From: Bradyrhizobium sp. ISRA464
GTDB taxonomy: Bacteria; Pseudomonadota; Alphaproteobacteria; Rhizobiales; Xanthobacteraceae
Reading direction: 5' to 3'
DNA length: 64,000 nt
Assembly: GCF_029910095.1 (NCBI RefSeq)
Contig: NZ_CP094526.1
Span: 4,898,001 to 4,962,000, forward strand
In this document: positions 45,173 through 54,017 of the stretch, in pieces
Numbering within the stretch: the first letter of the stretch is position 1
Layout of the letters: each line of letters starts with the position of its first letter
Notes under the pieces: generated by a model
Seen by the model: the letters and a program-made list of their open reading frames with translations, nothing else
The model's database searches: none
Told to the model about the DNA's origin: nothing
Made by a program: the position numbers and the translations under genes

Positions 45173-47065
45173 TCAGGCGACCGAAGCGGTCTTCTCGCGA
45201 TACGACGACAGCAGCTTGCGGATGTCGGTCGCCGGCACCGGGCGGCTGAACAGATAGCCCTGCATTTCGGTACAGCCGAGGATGTGGAGCATGTTGCGCT
45301 GCTGCTCGGTCTCGACACCCTCGGCGGTGGTGGTCATGTCGCTGGCGGCGGCAATGTTCACGACCGCCTGGACAATCGTCGAGGACGCGCCGGCGCCGGT
45401 GAGGTCCTTGATGAAGGCGCGATCGATCTTGATCTTGTCGAACGGGAACCGCTGCAGATAGCTGAGCGAGGAGTAGCCGATGCCGAAATCGTCGAGCGCG
45501 ACCCGCACGCCGAGCTCACGCAACTGATGCAGGATATCGAGCGCGGCTTCGTCGTCGCGGATCAACACCGCCTCGGTGATCTCGAGCTCGAGCCGCGAGG
45601 CCGCGAGCCCCGACGCCGCAAGCGCGGCGGCGACGTTCAGCGCCAGCGTCTGGCTCTTGAACTGAATCGGGGAGACGTTGACCGCGACATGGACGTGGTC
45701 GGGCCAGTTCACCGCTTCGCGGCACGCGGTGTTGAGCACCCAGTGCCCGAGATCGTTGATCAGGCCGGTCTCCTCCGCGACCGGGATGAAATCCGCCGGC
45801 GAGATGGTGCCGCGCTCAGGATGTCGCCAGCGCAGCAGCGCCTCGCAGCAGCTGACCCGATCGGCCTCGAGGTGGAGCAGCGGCTGATAGTGGAGCTCGA
45901 AGCTGCCGTCGGCGATCGCCTGGCGCAGCTCGAGCTCGAGGCTGCGGCGCGCCTTGGCACGTGCATCCATGTCGGCCTCGAAGAACCGGTAGGTGCGGCG
46001 GCCGTCGCTCTTCGCCCCGTACAGCGCGAGATCGGCATTGCGCAGCAAGCGATCGAGGTCGAGGCCGTCGGCAGGCGCCAGCGCGATCCCGACGCTGGCG
46101 TCGGTGGTGATCAGATGCCCAACGCAATCGATCGGCTCGCGGATCGCCTGATAGATCGCAGCCAGGAGCTGCATCGTCTCGGTGTGGCTGCGGATCGCGG
46201 TCTGGATCACGGCGAACTCGTCACCGCCGAGCCGGGCCGCGATGTCGGTGTCCTTCAGGCAGGAGCGCAGGCGGTCGGCGATCGCCTTGAGCAGCTCGTC
46301 GCCGATCTGATGGCCGAGCGCGTCGTTGACGCTCTTGAACTCGTCGATGTCGATGTACATCACGGCAAGCTGCTCGCCCGGCCGGATCGCCTTCAGCTCC
46401 TGCTCCAGCCGTTCGCGGAACAGCACGCGGTTGGGCAGATCGGTCAGGGCGTCGTAATGCGCCATATGGGCAATCTTCTCTTCGGCGCGGGTGCGCTCCG
46501 TGATGTCCTCGATCGTCGCCACCCATCCACCCTGCGGCAACGGCTTGTTGACGATCTCGATCGCACGCCCGCCGGGCGCCTCGGTGAGCTGACGCGTTGC
46601 CTTGCCGAGCGCCACGCTACGAATGATGGCATTGCAGAATTCGTCGACGTCGCCATCGAACGATCCGGTCTCCTGGCGGTGCGCGATCAGCCGCTGCATT
46701 GTGCAGCCCGGCTTCGCGATGTCAGGCGAGAGGCCGAACATCTCAAGGTAAGGCCGGTTGCAGATGATGATGCGGGCCGACGCATCGTAGAGAATGAGTC
46801 CCTGCGGAATGTTGTTCACGGCGGTCGAGAGATTACGGCGCTCGGCGGCGAGCCGCTCGTCCGAGATCTGATGTCGCTTCAGCATCAGGACGACGATGAC
46901 GGTCAGGATCACGACCACTGCCATCAGCAGTCCTTCGCGCGCGCCCCAGCTCGACGTCGCGCTTCCGAGCAGGCTGCCCACCAACAGGCCCGCGCAGAAC
47001 GCGAGCCCCTTGGTCGAGCCGGCCTCGGCATTCCCAGACGTTGGATTGCGATCCTCGATGCTCAC
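45173..47065 (-). CDS. Membrane-bound PAS-GGDEF-EAL protein (cyclic di-GMP turnover)
   Basis: 630 residues: two N-terminal spans (about 20-36 and 46-63), a PAS domain (75-190), a GGDEF domain with an intact 'RLGGDEF' at 278-284, and an EAL domain from about 385 with 'CEALLRW' (EAL 408-410), 'EITEAVLI' and 'ALDDFGIGYSSLSYL'. Both catalytic signatures are complete, so the protein may make and degrade cyclic di-GMP, with the PAS domain choosing. It is upstream of the dioxygenase gene but separated by 219 bases with its own operator. Confidence 0.93.
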   Translation of the reverse strand: MSIEDRNPTSGNAEAGSTKGLAFCAGLLVGSLLGSATSSWGAREGLLMAVVVILTVIVVLMLKRHQISDERLAAERRNLSTAVNNIPQGLILYDASARIIICNRPYLEMFGLSPDIAKPGCTMQRLIAHRQETGSFDGDVDEFCNAIIRSVALGKATRQLTEAPGGRAIEIVNKPLPQGGWVATIEDITERTRAEEKIAHMAHYDALTDLPNRVLFRERLEQELKAIRPGEQLAVMYIDIDEFKSVNDALGHQIGDELLKAIADRLRSCLKDTDIAARLGGDEFAVIQTAIRSHTETMQLLAAIYQAIREPIDCVGHLITTDASVGIALAPADGLDLDRLLRNADLALYGAKSDGRRTYRFFEADMDARAKARRSLELELRQAIADGSFELHYQPLLHLEADRVSCCEALLRWRHPERGTISPADFIPVAEETGLINDLGHWVLNTACREAVNWPDHVHVAVNVSPIQFKSQTLALNVAAALAASGLAASRLELEITEAVLIRDDEAALDILHQLRELGVRVALDDFGIGYSSLSYLQRFPFDKIKIDRAFIKDLTGAGASSTIVQAVVNIAAASDMTTTAEGVETEQQRNMLHILGCTEMQGYLFSRPVPATDIRKLLSSYREKTASVA

Positions 47066-47407
47066 GCTGGTCTCCCCGGAGACCGCATTGTTACGCGGTA
47101 CAAATGGAGAGGGCGTTACAACTCGCAGTTAGCGATCGGTTACACGATACCGAGAAGAGACGCGGCAAAATCGTGCAAGGCACATGATCCGCGGGGTGCT
47201 CTCTTCGGACATGGTAAATCCCGCCTTAACGGAAACACCGCGAAACAATCGCCGTCTGTGCCGGAAAGCGACGATTTCGCCGCGGAAACCAAGCAGCGGC
47301 CTCGCGCCTCGCCGCGCTACAAAAACAAATCGTCACTGGAACGCGGTAGATTTAGCCGATCCGGAACCGTGGAGATTTAACGGATTTTCCAACCCCGCCC
47401 CGGCATA
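47066..47407. other. Intergenic region with hairpin at the HerA-like gene start
   Basis: 342 bases between divergent genes. CCCGG and CCGGG (47399-47416) form a hairpin followed by a T-rich CATTTAATTTTT, overlapping the earliest possible start of the HerA-like gene; it looks like an intrinsic terminator or attenuator. No gene seen. Confidence 0.45.
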
Positions 47408-49195
47408 TTGGCCGGGCATTTAATTTTTCGGAACGACCAGGCCTCAACCGTGACATGCTTCGGACGTGTGATCTCTGTGCGCGGCTCGCAGGCCCGGGTC
47501 GGGCTGATGGACGCCGGCCAGATGCCGCTTTCGGAAATGCGTGCGACCGTCGGCCGGTTCGTCAGCATCCGTTGCGCGAGCTCGGTCATCGTTGCCATGA
47601 TCACGGAAGTATCGTGCGAGGACCTGCCGCCTTCCGACACCTATATCGCGACCGCCTCGGTCGACCTGCTCGGCGAGATCCTCGGCGGCGAGCGCCCCAA
47701 GTTCCAGCGCGGCGTCACCCACTATCCGACCATCGGTGACAGCGTCGAACTGATCACCAACCAGGAGCTGCGCACCGTTTACGCGCCGAGCGGCTCGGAC
47801 CAGATCAATGTCGGCACGCTGCAGCAGGACCGCTCGGTGATTGCCTATGTCGATGTCGAGGAAATGCTCTCCAAGCACTTCGCGGTGCTCGGCTCGACCG
47901 GCGTCGGCAAGTCGACCGGCGTGTCGCTGCTGCTCAACGAGATCCTGAGGTCGCGGCCGAACCTACGCATCTTCCTGCTCGACGTCCACAACGAGTATGG
48001 CCGCTGCTTCGGCGAGCGCGCGCAGGTGCTCAACCCGCGAAACCTGAAGCTGCCGTTCTGGCTGTTCAACTTCGAAGAGATCGTCGACGTGCTGTTCGGC
48101 GGGCGACCGGGCGTGCCCGACGAGCTCGACATCCTCGCCGAAGTGATTCCGGTCGCAAAGGGCATCTACACCCAATACCAGAGCTCCGACCGGGTCGGCC
48201 TCGGGCTGAAGCGCGTCGACCCCAAGCAGATCGGCTACACCGTGGATACGCCGGTGCCCTATCGCCTCGTCGACCTGATCTCGCTGATCGACGAGCGCAT
48301 GGGCAAGCTGGAGAACCGTTCCTCGCGCATCATCTATCACAAGCTGATCTCGCGCATCGACACGGTGCGCAACGATCCGCGCTACGCCTTCATGTTCGAC
48401 AACGCCAATGTCGGCGGCGACACCATGGCGGAAGTGATCAGCCATTTGTTCCGCCTGCCGGCCAACGGCAAGCCGATGACCATCATGCAGCTCGCCGGCT
48501 TCCCCGCCGAAGTCGTCGATTCCGTGGTGTCGGTGCTGTGCCGCATGGCGTTCGATTTCGGCCTGTGGAGCGACGGCGTCTCGCCCATGCTGTTCGTCTG
48601 CGAGGAAGCGCACCGCTACGCCTCCGCCGACCGCAACATCGGATTTGGGCCGACGCGCAAGGCAGTGTCGCGCATCGCCAAGGAAGGCCGCAAATACGGC
48701 GTTTATCTCGGCCTCATCACCCAGCGTCCGGCCGAGCTCGACGCGACCATCATCTCCCAGTGCAACACGCTGTTCACGATGCGCCTTGCCAACGACCGCG
48801 ACCAGGCGCTGCTGCGCTCCGCGGTCTCGGACGCCGCCGCCAATCTGCTGTCGTTCGTGCCCTCGCTCGGTACCCGCGAGGTGCTGGCGTTCGGCGAAGG
48901 CGTGGCGCTGCCGACGCGCCTGCGCTTCAAGGAGGTGCCGCCGCACCAGGTGCCGCGCGGCGAGGCCACGATCGCCACGGTGCCGTCGGTCACCGCCGGC
49001 CATGATATGCATTTCGTCACCGCTGTGCTGGAACGCTGGCGCGGCGCCACCTCGCATCGCGACGCGCTCGGCGATTCCGGCGCCAACGACCGGGCGCCGC
49101 CGCGCTCGATGGCTCCGGCGGAAGCCCCGATGCTGCAGCCCTCGCTCGGACTCGATCCGGATCGCTTCTCGCTCCTGAAGAAGCCGCTGCGCTAG
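47408..49195 (+). CDS. HerA-like (DUF87/FtsK-HerA superfamily) ATPase
   Basis: Up to 595 residues; the TTG at 47408 gives the longest reading, but a GTG at 47453 is possible and avoids the hairpin. An N-terminal HAS-barrel-like region ('TCFGRVISVRGSQARVGL') precedes the ATPase core, with Walker A 'GSTGVGKST' (162-170), Walker B ending Cys398-Glu-Glu in 'MLFVCEEAHRY', and 'GLITQRPAELD' as sensor. HerA relatives pump DNA as hexamers, often with NurA nuclease; no nuclease gene is adjacent here. DNA translocation is inferred. Confidence 0.85.
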   Translation: MAGHLIFRNDQASTVTCFGRVISVRGSQARVGLMDAGQMPLSEMRATVGRFVSIRCASSVIVAMITEVSCEDLPPSDTYIATASVDLLGEILGGERPKFQRGVTHYPTIGDSVELITNQELRTVYAPSGSDQINVGTLQQDRSVIAYVDVEEMLSKHFAVLGSTGVGKSTGVSLLLNEILRSRPNLRIFLLDVHNEYGRCFGERAQVLNPRNLKLPFWLFNFEEIVDVLFGGRPGVPDELDILAEVIPVAKGIYTQYQSSDRVGLGLKRVDPKQIGYTVDTPVPYRLVDLISLIDERMGKLENRSSRIIYHKLISRIDTVRNDPRYAFMFDNANVGGDTMAEVISHLFRLPANGKPMTIMQLAGFPAEVVDSVVSVLCRMAFDFGLWSDGVSPMLFVCEEAHRYASADRNIGFGPTRKAVSRIAKEGRKYGVYLGLITQRPAELDATIISQCNTLFTMRLANDRDQALLRSAVSDAAANLLSFVPSLGTREVLAFGEGVALPTRLRFKEVPPHQVPRGEATIATVPSVTAGHDMHFVTAVLERWRGATSHRDALGDSGANDRAPPRSMAPAEAPMLQPSLGLDPDRFSLLKKPLR

Positions 49196-49313
49196 CGCGT
49201 GATGATGCGCCAATAAGGACCATGGCCAGGGCGCCGATGCGCCTTGCACCGAGGCCATCATCCACTATGGTTTCAGACGACGCCGCATTCCTGCGGCATG
49301 CCGGAACCATCTC

Positions 49314-49892
49314 ATGACGCAGCCGACCGCAAAACGCTTCGCCACGCCCGCTCTCGACCAGCTCCCTGACGACATTCGCACACGCATCCTGGCGGTGCAG
49401 GAGAAGTCCGGCTTCGTGCCGAACGTCTTCCTGTCGCTGACCTATCGTCCAGACGAGTTTCGCGCGTTCTTCGCCTATCACGACGCGCTGATGGAGAAGG
49501 ACAGCGGGCTCTCCAAGGCCGAGCGCGAAATGATCGTGGTGGCGACCAGCGCCGCCAATCAGTGCCAGTATTGCGTGATTGCCCACGGCGCGATCCTGCG
49601 CATCCGCGCCAAGAATCCATTGATCGCCGACCAGATCGCGGTCAACTACCGCAAGGCCGATATCACGCCGCGGCAGCGCGCGATGCTCGATTTCGCGATG
49701 AAGGTGAGCCGTTCGGCCGAGGAGGTCTCGGAGGCCGACTTCACCACCCTCGCCGCCCACGGCTTCAGCGACGACGACATCTGGGATATCGCCGCGGTCG
49801 CGGCGTTCTTCGCGCTCTCGAACCGGATGGCGAATGTCACCGCAATGCGCCCGAACGACGAGTTCTACATGCTCGGGCGGCAGCCGAAGTAG
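49314..49892 (+). CDS. Peroxidase-related, AhpD-like (carboxymuconolactone decarboxylase fold) protein
   Basis: 192 residues. The redox pair is 'CQYC' followed by a histidine in 'VIAHGA', as in AhpD and the peroxidase-related subgroup. The helical core includes 'LSKAEREMIVVATSAANQ' and 'ADITPRQRAMLDFAMKVS'. It probably uses the cysteines in peroxide or alkylhydroperoxide defence. It is 118 bases after the HerA-like gene and could share its transcript. Confidence 0.85.
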   Translation: MTQPTAKRFATPALDQLPDDIRTRILAVQEKSGFVPNVFLSLTYRPDEFRAFFAYHDALMEKDSGLSKAEREMIVVATSAANQCQYCVIAHGAILRIRAKNPLIADQIAVNYRKADITPRQRAMLDFAMKVSRSAEEVSEADFTTLAAHGFSDDDIWDIAAVAAFFALSNRMANVTAMRPNDEFYMLGRQPK

Positions 49893-50024
49893 AGGGCGCG
49901 TTGGCCGACTGGAACGAGATCATCTGACCTGCGGCACCCCCGTAGAGCGGTGGCTGCACCGCGCACTCGGCGGCAAGGAGGATCCATGCGGGCCGGATCC
50001 GGCACCGTCGCACGCCCAGGTTGA

Positions 50025-50651
50025 TCAGTCGTCCGATGCCGGCCCGCACCAGCCGGGCAGATAGACCGCATCCTTGCTCCGCCCGAGCGCCAGGCCCTTC
50101 TCCAGCGCCTTGGCGAAGTTGTTCTCCACCGTCTTGCGCGGAATGTGCCGGCGCAGGAAATCCGCCCACAGGAATTCGCTGAACGGCGTTGTGTCCTTGG
50201 CGAAGCCGCCGGCCCGGCGCATTTCGCCGGCGAGGCTGCGGAACGGATCGTCCTTGAGACCCTTGATCGACTTCGGAATGTCCCTGAAGTGACAACGCTC
50301 GCCCTTGGCGTCGTAGGGGTAGACCCAACGTTTGTTGTCCATCACGCCCCAGAACACATCGCGCTCGACCATCGTGAGGTCGCCGATCACGGTCACCAGG
50401 ATGTCCTTCACACCCTCCTCGTGCAGTGCGCGCGCCATGTGATGGTGATCGACCACGTAATAGTGGTCGTCGGGACCATGGACCACCGGGATCATGTGCT
50501 TGCCAAGCAGTTCCGCGCGCTTTTTGTCGGAGGTGTGCTCGCGCCAGCGCTTCCGCTTCTCTTGCACTTCGTGCATGCCCACCGTCATCTGGGTCGGCCG
50601 CAGCGACATGATCGGCACCGGCTTGACGTAGGGTTCGCGCGTATGGGCCAT
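50025..50651 (-). CDS. ParB-like nuclease-fold protein (ParBc_2 type)
   Basis: 208 residues from the ATG at 50651, with GGGGAGCACAG upstream; longer readings run through non-coding DNA. The core 'IPVVHGPDDHYYVVDHHHMA' followed by 'VKDILVTVIGDLT' is the ParBc_2 pattern (putative ParB-like nuclease), with a His cluster in place of the usual ParB 'GERR' box. No DNA-binding helix-turn-helix is seen, so a role in chromosome partition is unlikely. Function unknown. Confidence 0.75.
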   Translation of the reverse strand: MAHTREPYVKPVPIMSLRPTQMTVGMHEVQEKRKRWREHTSDKKRAELLGKHMIPVVHGPDDHYYVVDHHHMARALHEEGVKDILVTVIGDLTMVERDVFWGVMDNKRWVYPYDAKGERCHFRDIPKSIKGLKDDPFRSLAGEMRRAGGFAKDTTPFSEFLWADFLRRHIPRKTVENNFAKALEKGLALGRSKDAVYLPGWCGPASDD

Positions 50652-51223
50652 GATCTGTGCTCCCCTGTGGCCGGCATCTGCAACGGGTTCCATTATGACA
50701 TGATGTCTCAGGCGGGTAAAAGGCCCGGGTTCGCGCGATTTTCGCGGCCGGACAACCGCCCGGAAATCCCGCGATCTCGGACTCAAAGGGCCTGCAGACG
50801 CCGACGAGTGGCGCAACATCACCGTCAACCCGCACGGCTGTACCCGTTCAAGAATGGCGTCAGCGAGGAAGGCATGCGCGTGTCGCCGGCTCTATGAGCT
50901 GCCGCTTGTCCGCAGCGAGACCCCGGCGGGCTGGACTACGATTCACGTCGTCAACTAAGGACAGCCTGCTCCATGGTCTCAACGTGGGGGACCTGGAAGG
51001 GCTCGGCCCCATCGGATCAAAGTATGACGACGTTGCACCGCAAACTGTGCATGCGCGAAAGTCGTACGAACGTTCCAGCATCCGCATCGGCGATCGCTAC
51101 GCCGAGATTCTCCGCGCCACCGACGATGGACGGCTCAAGATCGACAACGGCCGGTTCCAACACGATGAGGCATGAATACCACCTCCGCGCGCACCAAGAT
51201 TTTAGATGAGGAGCGCGGCGAAC
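50652..51223. other. Intergenic region with one doubtful small frame
   Basis: 572 bases. The only candidate is 50894-51175 on the plus strand, listed separately. The rest shows no repeat or RNA. Confidence 0.4.
50894..51175 (+). CDS. Doubtful small hypothetical protein
   Basis: 93 residues. The last third ('RSSIRIGDRYAEILRATDDG') reads like natural protein, while the first half is Arg/Ser-rich and probably not. No ribosome site before the ATG. It may be a remnant or a gene with a later start. Confidence 0.25.
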   Translation: MSCRLSAARPRRAGLRFTSSTKDSLLHGLNVGDLEGLGPIGSKYDDVAPQTVHARKSYERSSIRIGDRYAEILRATDDGRLKIDNGRFQHDEA

Positions 51224-51604
51224 ATGCTACATATTGGTTGCGACGCGACCGGACTGACAGCAGTGAAAACGCAGCGGCCAATCACCTCGGATGATGAGCA
51301 TGTGGTGCTCAAATTCCGGCCGCGTACCTCTACGCAACCGCCCGGCAAGCGCGAGGAGCCAACCCGGTCGAGCCGTCCGGCGTCCGTCGCCAATGACCTG
51401 TCCCGCTACGAGAAGCCGCGCGAGGAGCCGGACGACTTCCGCCAGCGCATGCTTGCCAACATCGCCGCCTTCGCCTTCACCGTGGCGCTCACCGCGATCG
51501 GTATCTGGCTCGCCATGAGCATCGCCGACCTGCGCAAGACCCAGGACTGCGTGCTGATGGGCCGGCGCGACTGCGCGAAGATTTCAGTAATGCCGCGAAG
51601 CTAG
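51224..51604 (+). CDS. Small single-span membrane protein, stop codon at an IS target site
   Basis: 126 residues from the ATG at 51224 (GGAG about ten bases upstream); an ATG at 51206 adds six residues. A Pro/Arg-rich cytoplasmic part is followed by one span ('MLANIAAFAFTVALTAIGIW') and a tail with 'DCVLMGRRDCA', two cysteines outside the membrane. Its TAG stop is inside the CTAG duplicated by the IS1182-like element, so the reading frame was left unchanged. Family not recognised, but this architecture is common in Bradyrhizobium. Confidence 0.65.
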   Translation: MLHIGCDATGLTAVKTQRPITSDDEHVVLKFRPRTSTQPPGKREEPTRSSRPASVANDLSRYEKPREEPDDFRQRMLANIAAFAFTVALTAIGIWLAMSIADLRKTQDCVLMGRRDCAKISVMPRS

Positions 51605-53049
51605 GAGCCTGTCCAGTTAGCTCCGGGAAGGCGGGCTAATATAATGATAGCGGCTCATGCGACCCTCGCCAGCTTGACGAGGTTGTGAGCGGTGCAGATC
51701 AGGGCCCATTCGGCCTTCACTTTGTCGATGCCGCGCAGCAGGAATTGCCTGAACCCTCTTGCCTGTTTGATCTGTCCGAAGACGGGTTCGACGATCTGCT
51801 TACGCAAGCGGTAGCGACTTCGGTAGCCGGCGCGCTTGAGCTTGGTGCTCATCCTGGCGATCAGCGATCCGGCTCTTGAAGCCGTTTTCGCAGTGGCGGA
51901 CGGGGTGCCGTGCTTCTGCCTCCCGGTGGCGATGTAGCCCTCGATGCGCCGCCGCTTGATCGTGCGAAGATTGGCGGCGGAGCAGTAGCCGGCGTCGGCC
52001 GACACTTCGTCGGGATTGGTCCCCAAATTGGCCCTGATCCCGTCGAGCAACGGCGCCAGTTGCGCCTGATCGCTGGAGGAACCGGTCAGCGTCTGCGCCA
52101 CGATGATCTGATGGGCACCATCGACCGCGGCCTGGGCGTTGTAGCCCTGGATGTAACCGTCCTTGGTCTTCAGGATGCGGCTCTCCGGGTCGGTGAAATT
52201 GCGTTGCGCCTTGCCGTCGGGCTCGGTTTTCGTCGGCGTCTTGCCGCTCTTCTTGCGGCCTTCGGCGACGCGACGCTCCTCGGCCTCGGCCCGCGCCTTG
52301 CTCTCCGCCTCGGCTGCAGCCTTGGCTTCGGCCTCCAGCGCGGCCTTGGCCTCGCGTATCTTCTCAAGCCGCTTCTGCTTGTCGGCCACCCAATCGGGCA
52401 TTTCGTCGCCGCGCTGGTCGCCGTAGCGCTGGTCCTCCTCCGCATCGGCGGCCTCGGCGGCCTTGAGCCAGCGATCGACCTCCGCTTCAAGCTCCGCTTC
52501 CCGCTTCTTCATGCGATCGTAGCTCATCGCCTTGTGCTTGGACGCGTTCGCCTTGATCTTGGTGCCGTCGAGCGCAACGTGCCCGAGCTTCACCAACCCG
52601 GCCTTCTCGGCGAGCTTCAGCACCTGCACAAACAGGTCGGCCAGCGCCTTAAGGTGCCGCCGCCGGAACTCCGAGATCGTGCGGAAGTCCGGCGGGTCGC
52701 CGGCCACGATCATCATGAAATCCGCCCGCTCCACCGTCGCCTTGGCGATCCGCCGCGACGAGTAGATGCCGCTCGCATAGCCGTGCAGAAGCAGCGCCGT
52801 CATCATCCGCGGATCAAACGGCGGCTGACCCAGCCCACTCCGGTAGCTGCCGAGGAGCGCCGATAGATCAAGGCTTTCCCTGACCAGCGACACGATCAAC
52901 CGCGAAACGTGATCTTGCGGCACATAATCCTGCACGCGCGGCGGCAGAAGCTGGGCCTCATCGATCTTCCAGGGGCGAAATTCCTTGCTCATCGCTATGT
53001 AAGGAATCAGACTCGCACCCTCTTGACCAGTCACTACTCAGACAGGCTC
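51605..53049 (-). mobile_element. IS1182-like insertion sequence flanked by CTAG
   Basis: 1445 bp. The ends are GAGCCTGTC and GACAGGCTC, perfect 9-bp inverted repeats. Both flanks carry CTAG (51601-51604 and 53050-53053), either a 4-bp target duplication or part of the repeat since CTAG is palindromic. One intact transposase gene fills the element. Confidence 0.85.
51655..52992 (-). CDS. IS1182-family transposase
   Basis: 445 residues from the ATG at 52992. The N-terminal region 'FDPRMMTALLLHGYASGIYS' and 'DFRTISEFRRRHLKALADLF', then 'LVKLGHVALDGTKIKANASK' with the first catalytic Asp, an Ala/Glu/Lys-rich insertion (about 185-270), and the DDE end with 'PDEVSADAGYCSAANLRTIK' and 'KQIVEPVFGQIKQARGFRQF'. 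Complete and apparently functional. Confidence 0.92.
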   Translation of the reverse strand: MSKEFRPWKIDEAQLLPPRVQDYVPQDHVSRLIVSLVRESLDLSALLGSYRSGLGQPPFDPRMMTALLLHGYASGIYSSRRIAKATVERADFMMIVAGDPPDFRTISEFRRRHLKALADLFVQVLKLAEKAGLVKLGHVALDGTKIKANASKHKAMSYDRMKKREAELEAEVDRWLKAAEAADAEEDQRYGDQRGDEMPDWVADKQKRLEKIREAKAALEAEAKAAAEAESKARAEAEERRVAEGRKKSGKTPTKTEPDGKAQRNFTDPESRILKTKDGYIQGYNAQAAVDGAHQIIVAQTLTGSSSDQAQLAPLLDGIRANLGTNPDEVSADAGYCSAANLRTIKRRRIEGYIATGRQKHGTPSATAKTASRAGSLIARMSTKLKRAGYRSRYRLRKQIVEPVFGQIKQARGFRQFLLRGIDKVKAEWALICTAHNLVKLARVA

Positions 53050-53231
53050 CTAGGCCGGCCGGAACCCCTGCCCGGAAGCCCCCTACCCAGCCGGCCAAGC
53101 TCCATTGAACTAACGGCCCCGCTCCGATATACGGGCACACGACTCCGGCAACAGAACTCGGGGATGCTGGGGCGACGCGTCCGTTTCCTTCGAAGCCGCT
53201 CCTCAATTACCCCCATTATATCAAAGGCTTA

Positions 53232-53534
53232 ATGATGTCTTCCACATTCGAGCAGATCGCCAACATTATCGCGGAGACCTGCGATATTCCGCGCGACACG
53301 ATCAAGCCGGAGAGCCATGCCATCGACGATCTGGGAATCGACAGCCTCGACTTCCTGGACATCGCCTTTGCCATCGACAAGGCGTTCGGAATCAAGATGC
53401 CGCTCGAGAAGTGGACCCAGGAGGTCAACGACGGCAAGGCGACGACCGAGCAGTACTTCGTGCTGAAGAACCTCGCCGATCGCATCGACGAGCTGGTCGC
53501 GGCCAAGAACGCGGGCGCGGGCACGGGCTCGTAA
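53232..53534 (+). CDS. acpXL: Acyl carrier protein for very-long-chain lipid A acyl chains
   Basis: 100 residues (ATG at 53232 or 53235). The phosphopantetheine serine is Ser38 in '[12 protein letters not shown]'. The whole sequence resembles rhizobial AcpXL ('[20 protein letters not shown]', then '[20 protein letters not shown]'), larger than the housekeeping ACP. It carries the C28-type hydroxy fatty acid that is built by the next genes and attached to lipid A. The IS1182-like element ends 182 bases upstream. Confidence 0.93.
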   Translation: MMSSTFEQIANIIAETCDIPRDTIKPESHAIDDLGIDSLDFLDIAFAIDKAFGIKMPLEKWTQEVNDGKATTEQYFVLKNLADRIDELVAAKNAGAGTGS

Positions 53535-53543
53535 TCGCCCGCC

Positions 53544-54017
53544 ATGCAGCTTGAATATTTTCAGCTGATTGATCGGATCGTCGACCTCAACCTCGACGCC
53601 AAGACGATCATGGTCGAAGCCCAGGTTCCGACCGCGAACACGATCTTCGAGGGACACTTTCCGGGCTACCCGATCATGCCCGGCGTACTTCTGACCGAAG
53701 CGATGGCGCAGAGTTCGGGCTGGTTGCTGCTCGGCCTGATGAAGTTTGAGCGCATGCCGTTTCTGGCGATGATCCGGGAAGCGAAGATGCGTGGCTTCGT
53801 CAATCCGGGCGACCTCCTGACGATCGAGGCCAAGCTCGAACACGAGGGCTCCGGTTTCGCGGTCACGTCAGCAAAGATACGGGTCGGCAAGGACCTCAAG
53901 TGCAATGCCGACCTGACCTTCCGCACGATCCCCTTCCCCAGTCCGGACTTGCGTGTGTACATGGATGCGATGGCCAACAAGATCGGCTTCCCGCTCGAGG
54001 GAATGACCCATGGCTGA
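53544..54017 (+). CDS. fabZXL: 3-hydroxyacyl-ACP dehydratase of the lipid A long-chain pathway
   Basis: 157 residues, hot-dog fold. Catalytic His38 and Glu52 lie in 'FEGHFPGYPIMPGVLLTEAM'. It dehydrates 3-hydroxyacyl-AcpXL during elongation. Nine bases after acpXL and overlapping the next gene by eight, so the operon is tightly coupled. Confidence 0.92.
   Translation: MQLEYFQLIDRIVDLNLDAKTIMVEAQVPTANTIFEGHFPGYPIMPGVLLTEAMAQSSGWLLLGLMKFERMPFLAMIREAKMRGFVNPGDLLTIEAKLEHEGSGFAVTSAKIRVGKDLKCNADLTFRTIPFPSPDLRVYMDAMANKIGFPLEGMTHG

Noticed and set aside
41294..47380. A 2028-codon open frame on the plus strand opposite six minus-strand genes
   Set aside because: It is antisense to well-supported genes (SoxC, P450, VOC, GGDEF-EAL), has the Arg/His/Asp-rich composition of a mirrored GC-rich frame and no domain. 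Long antisense frames are expected at this GC content.
47399..47416. Terminator of an unseen plus-strand gene upstream
   Set aside because: No plus-strand gene exists in 47066-47398, so it is treated as part of the HerA-like gene leader.
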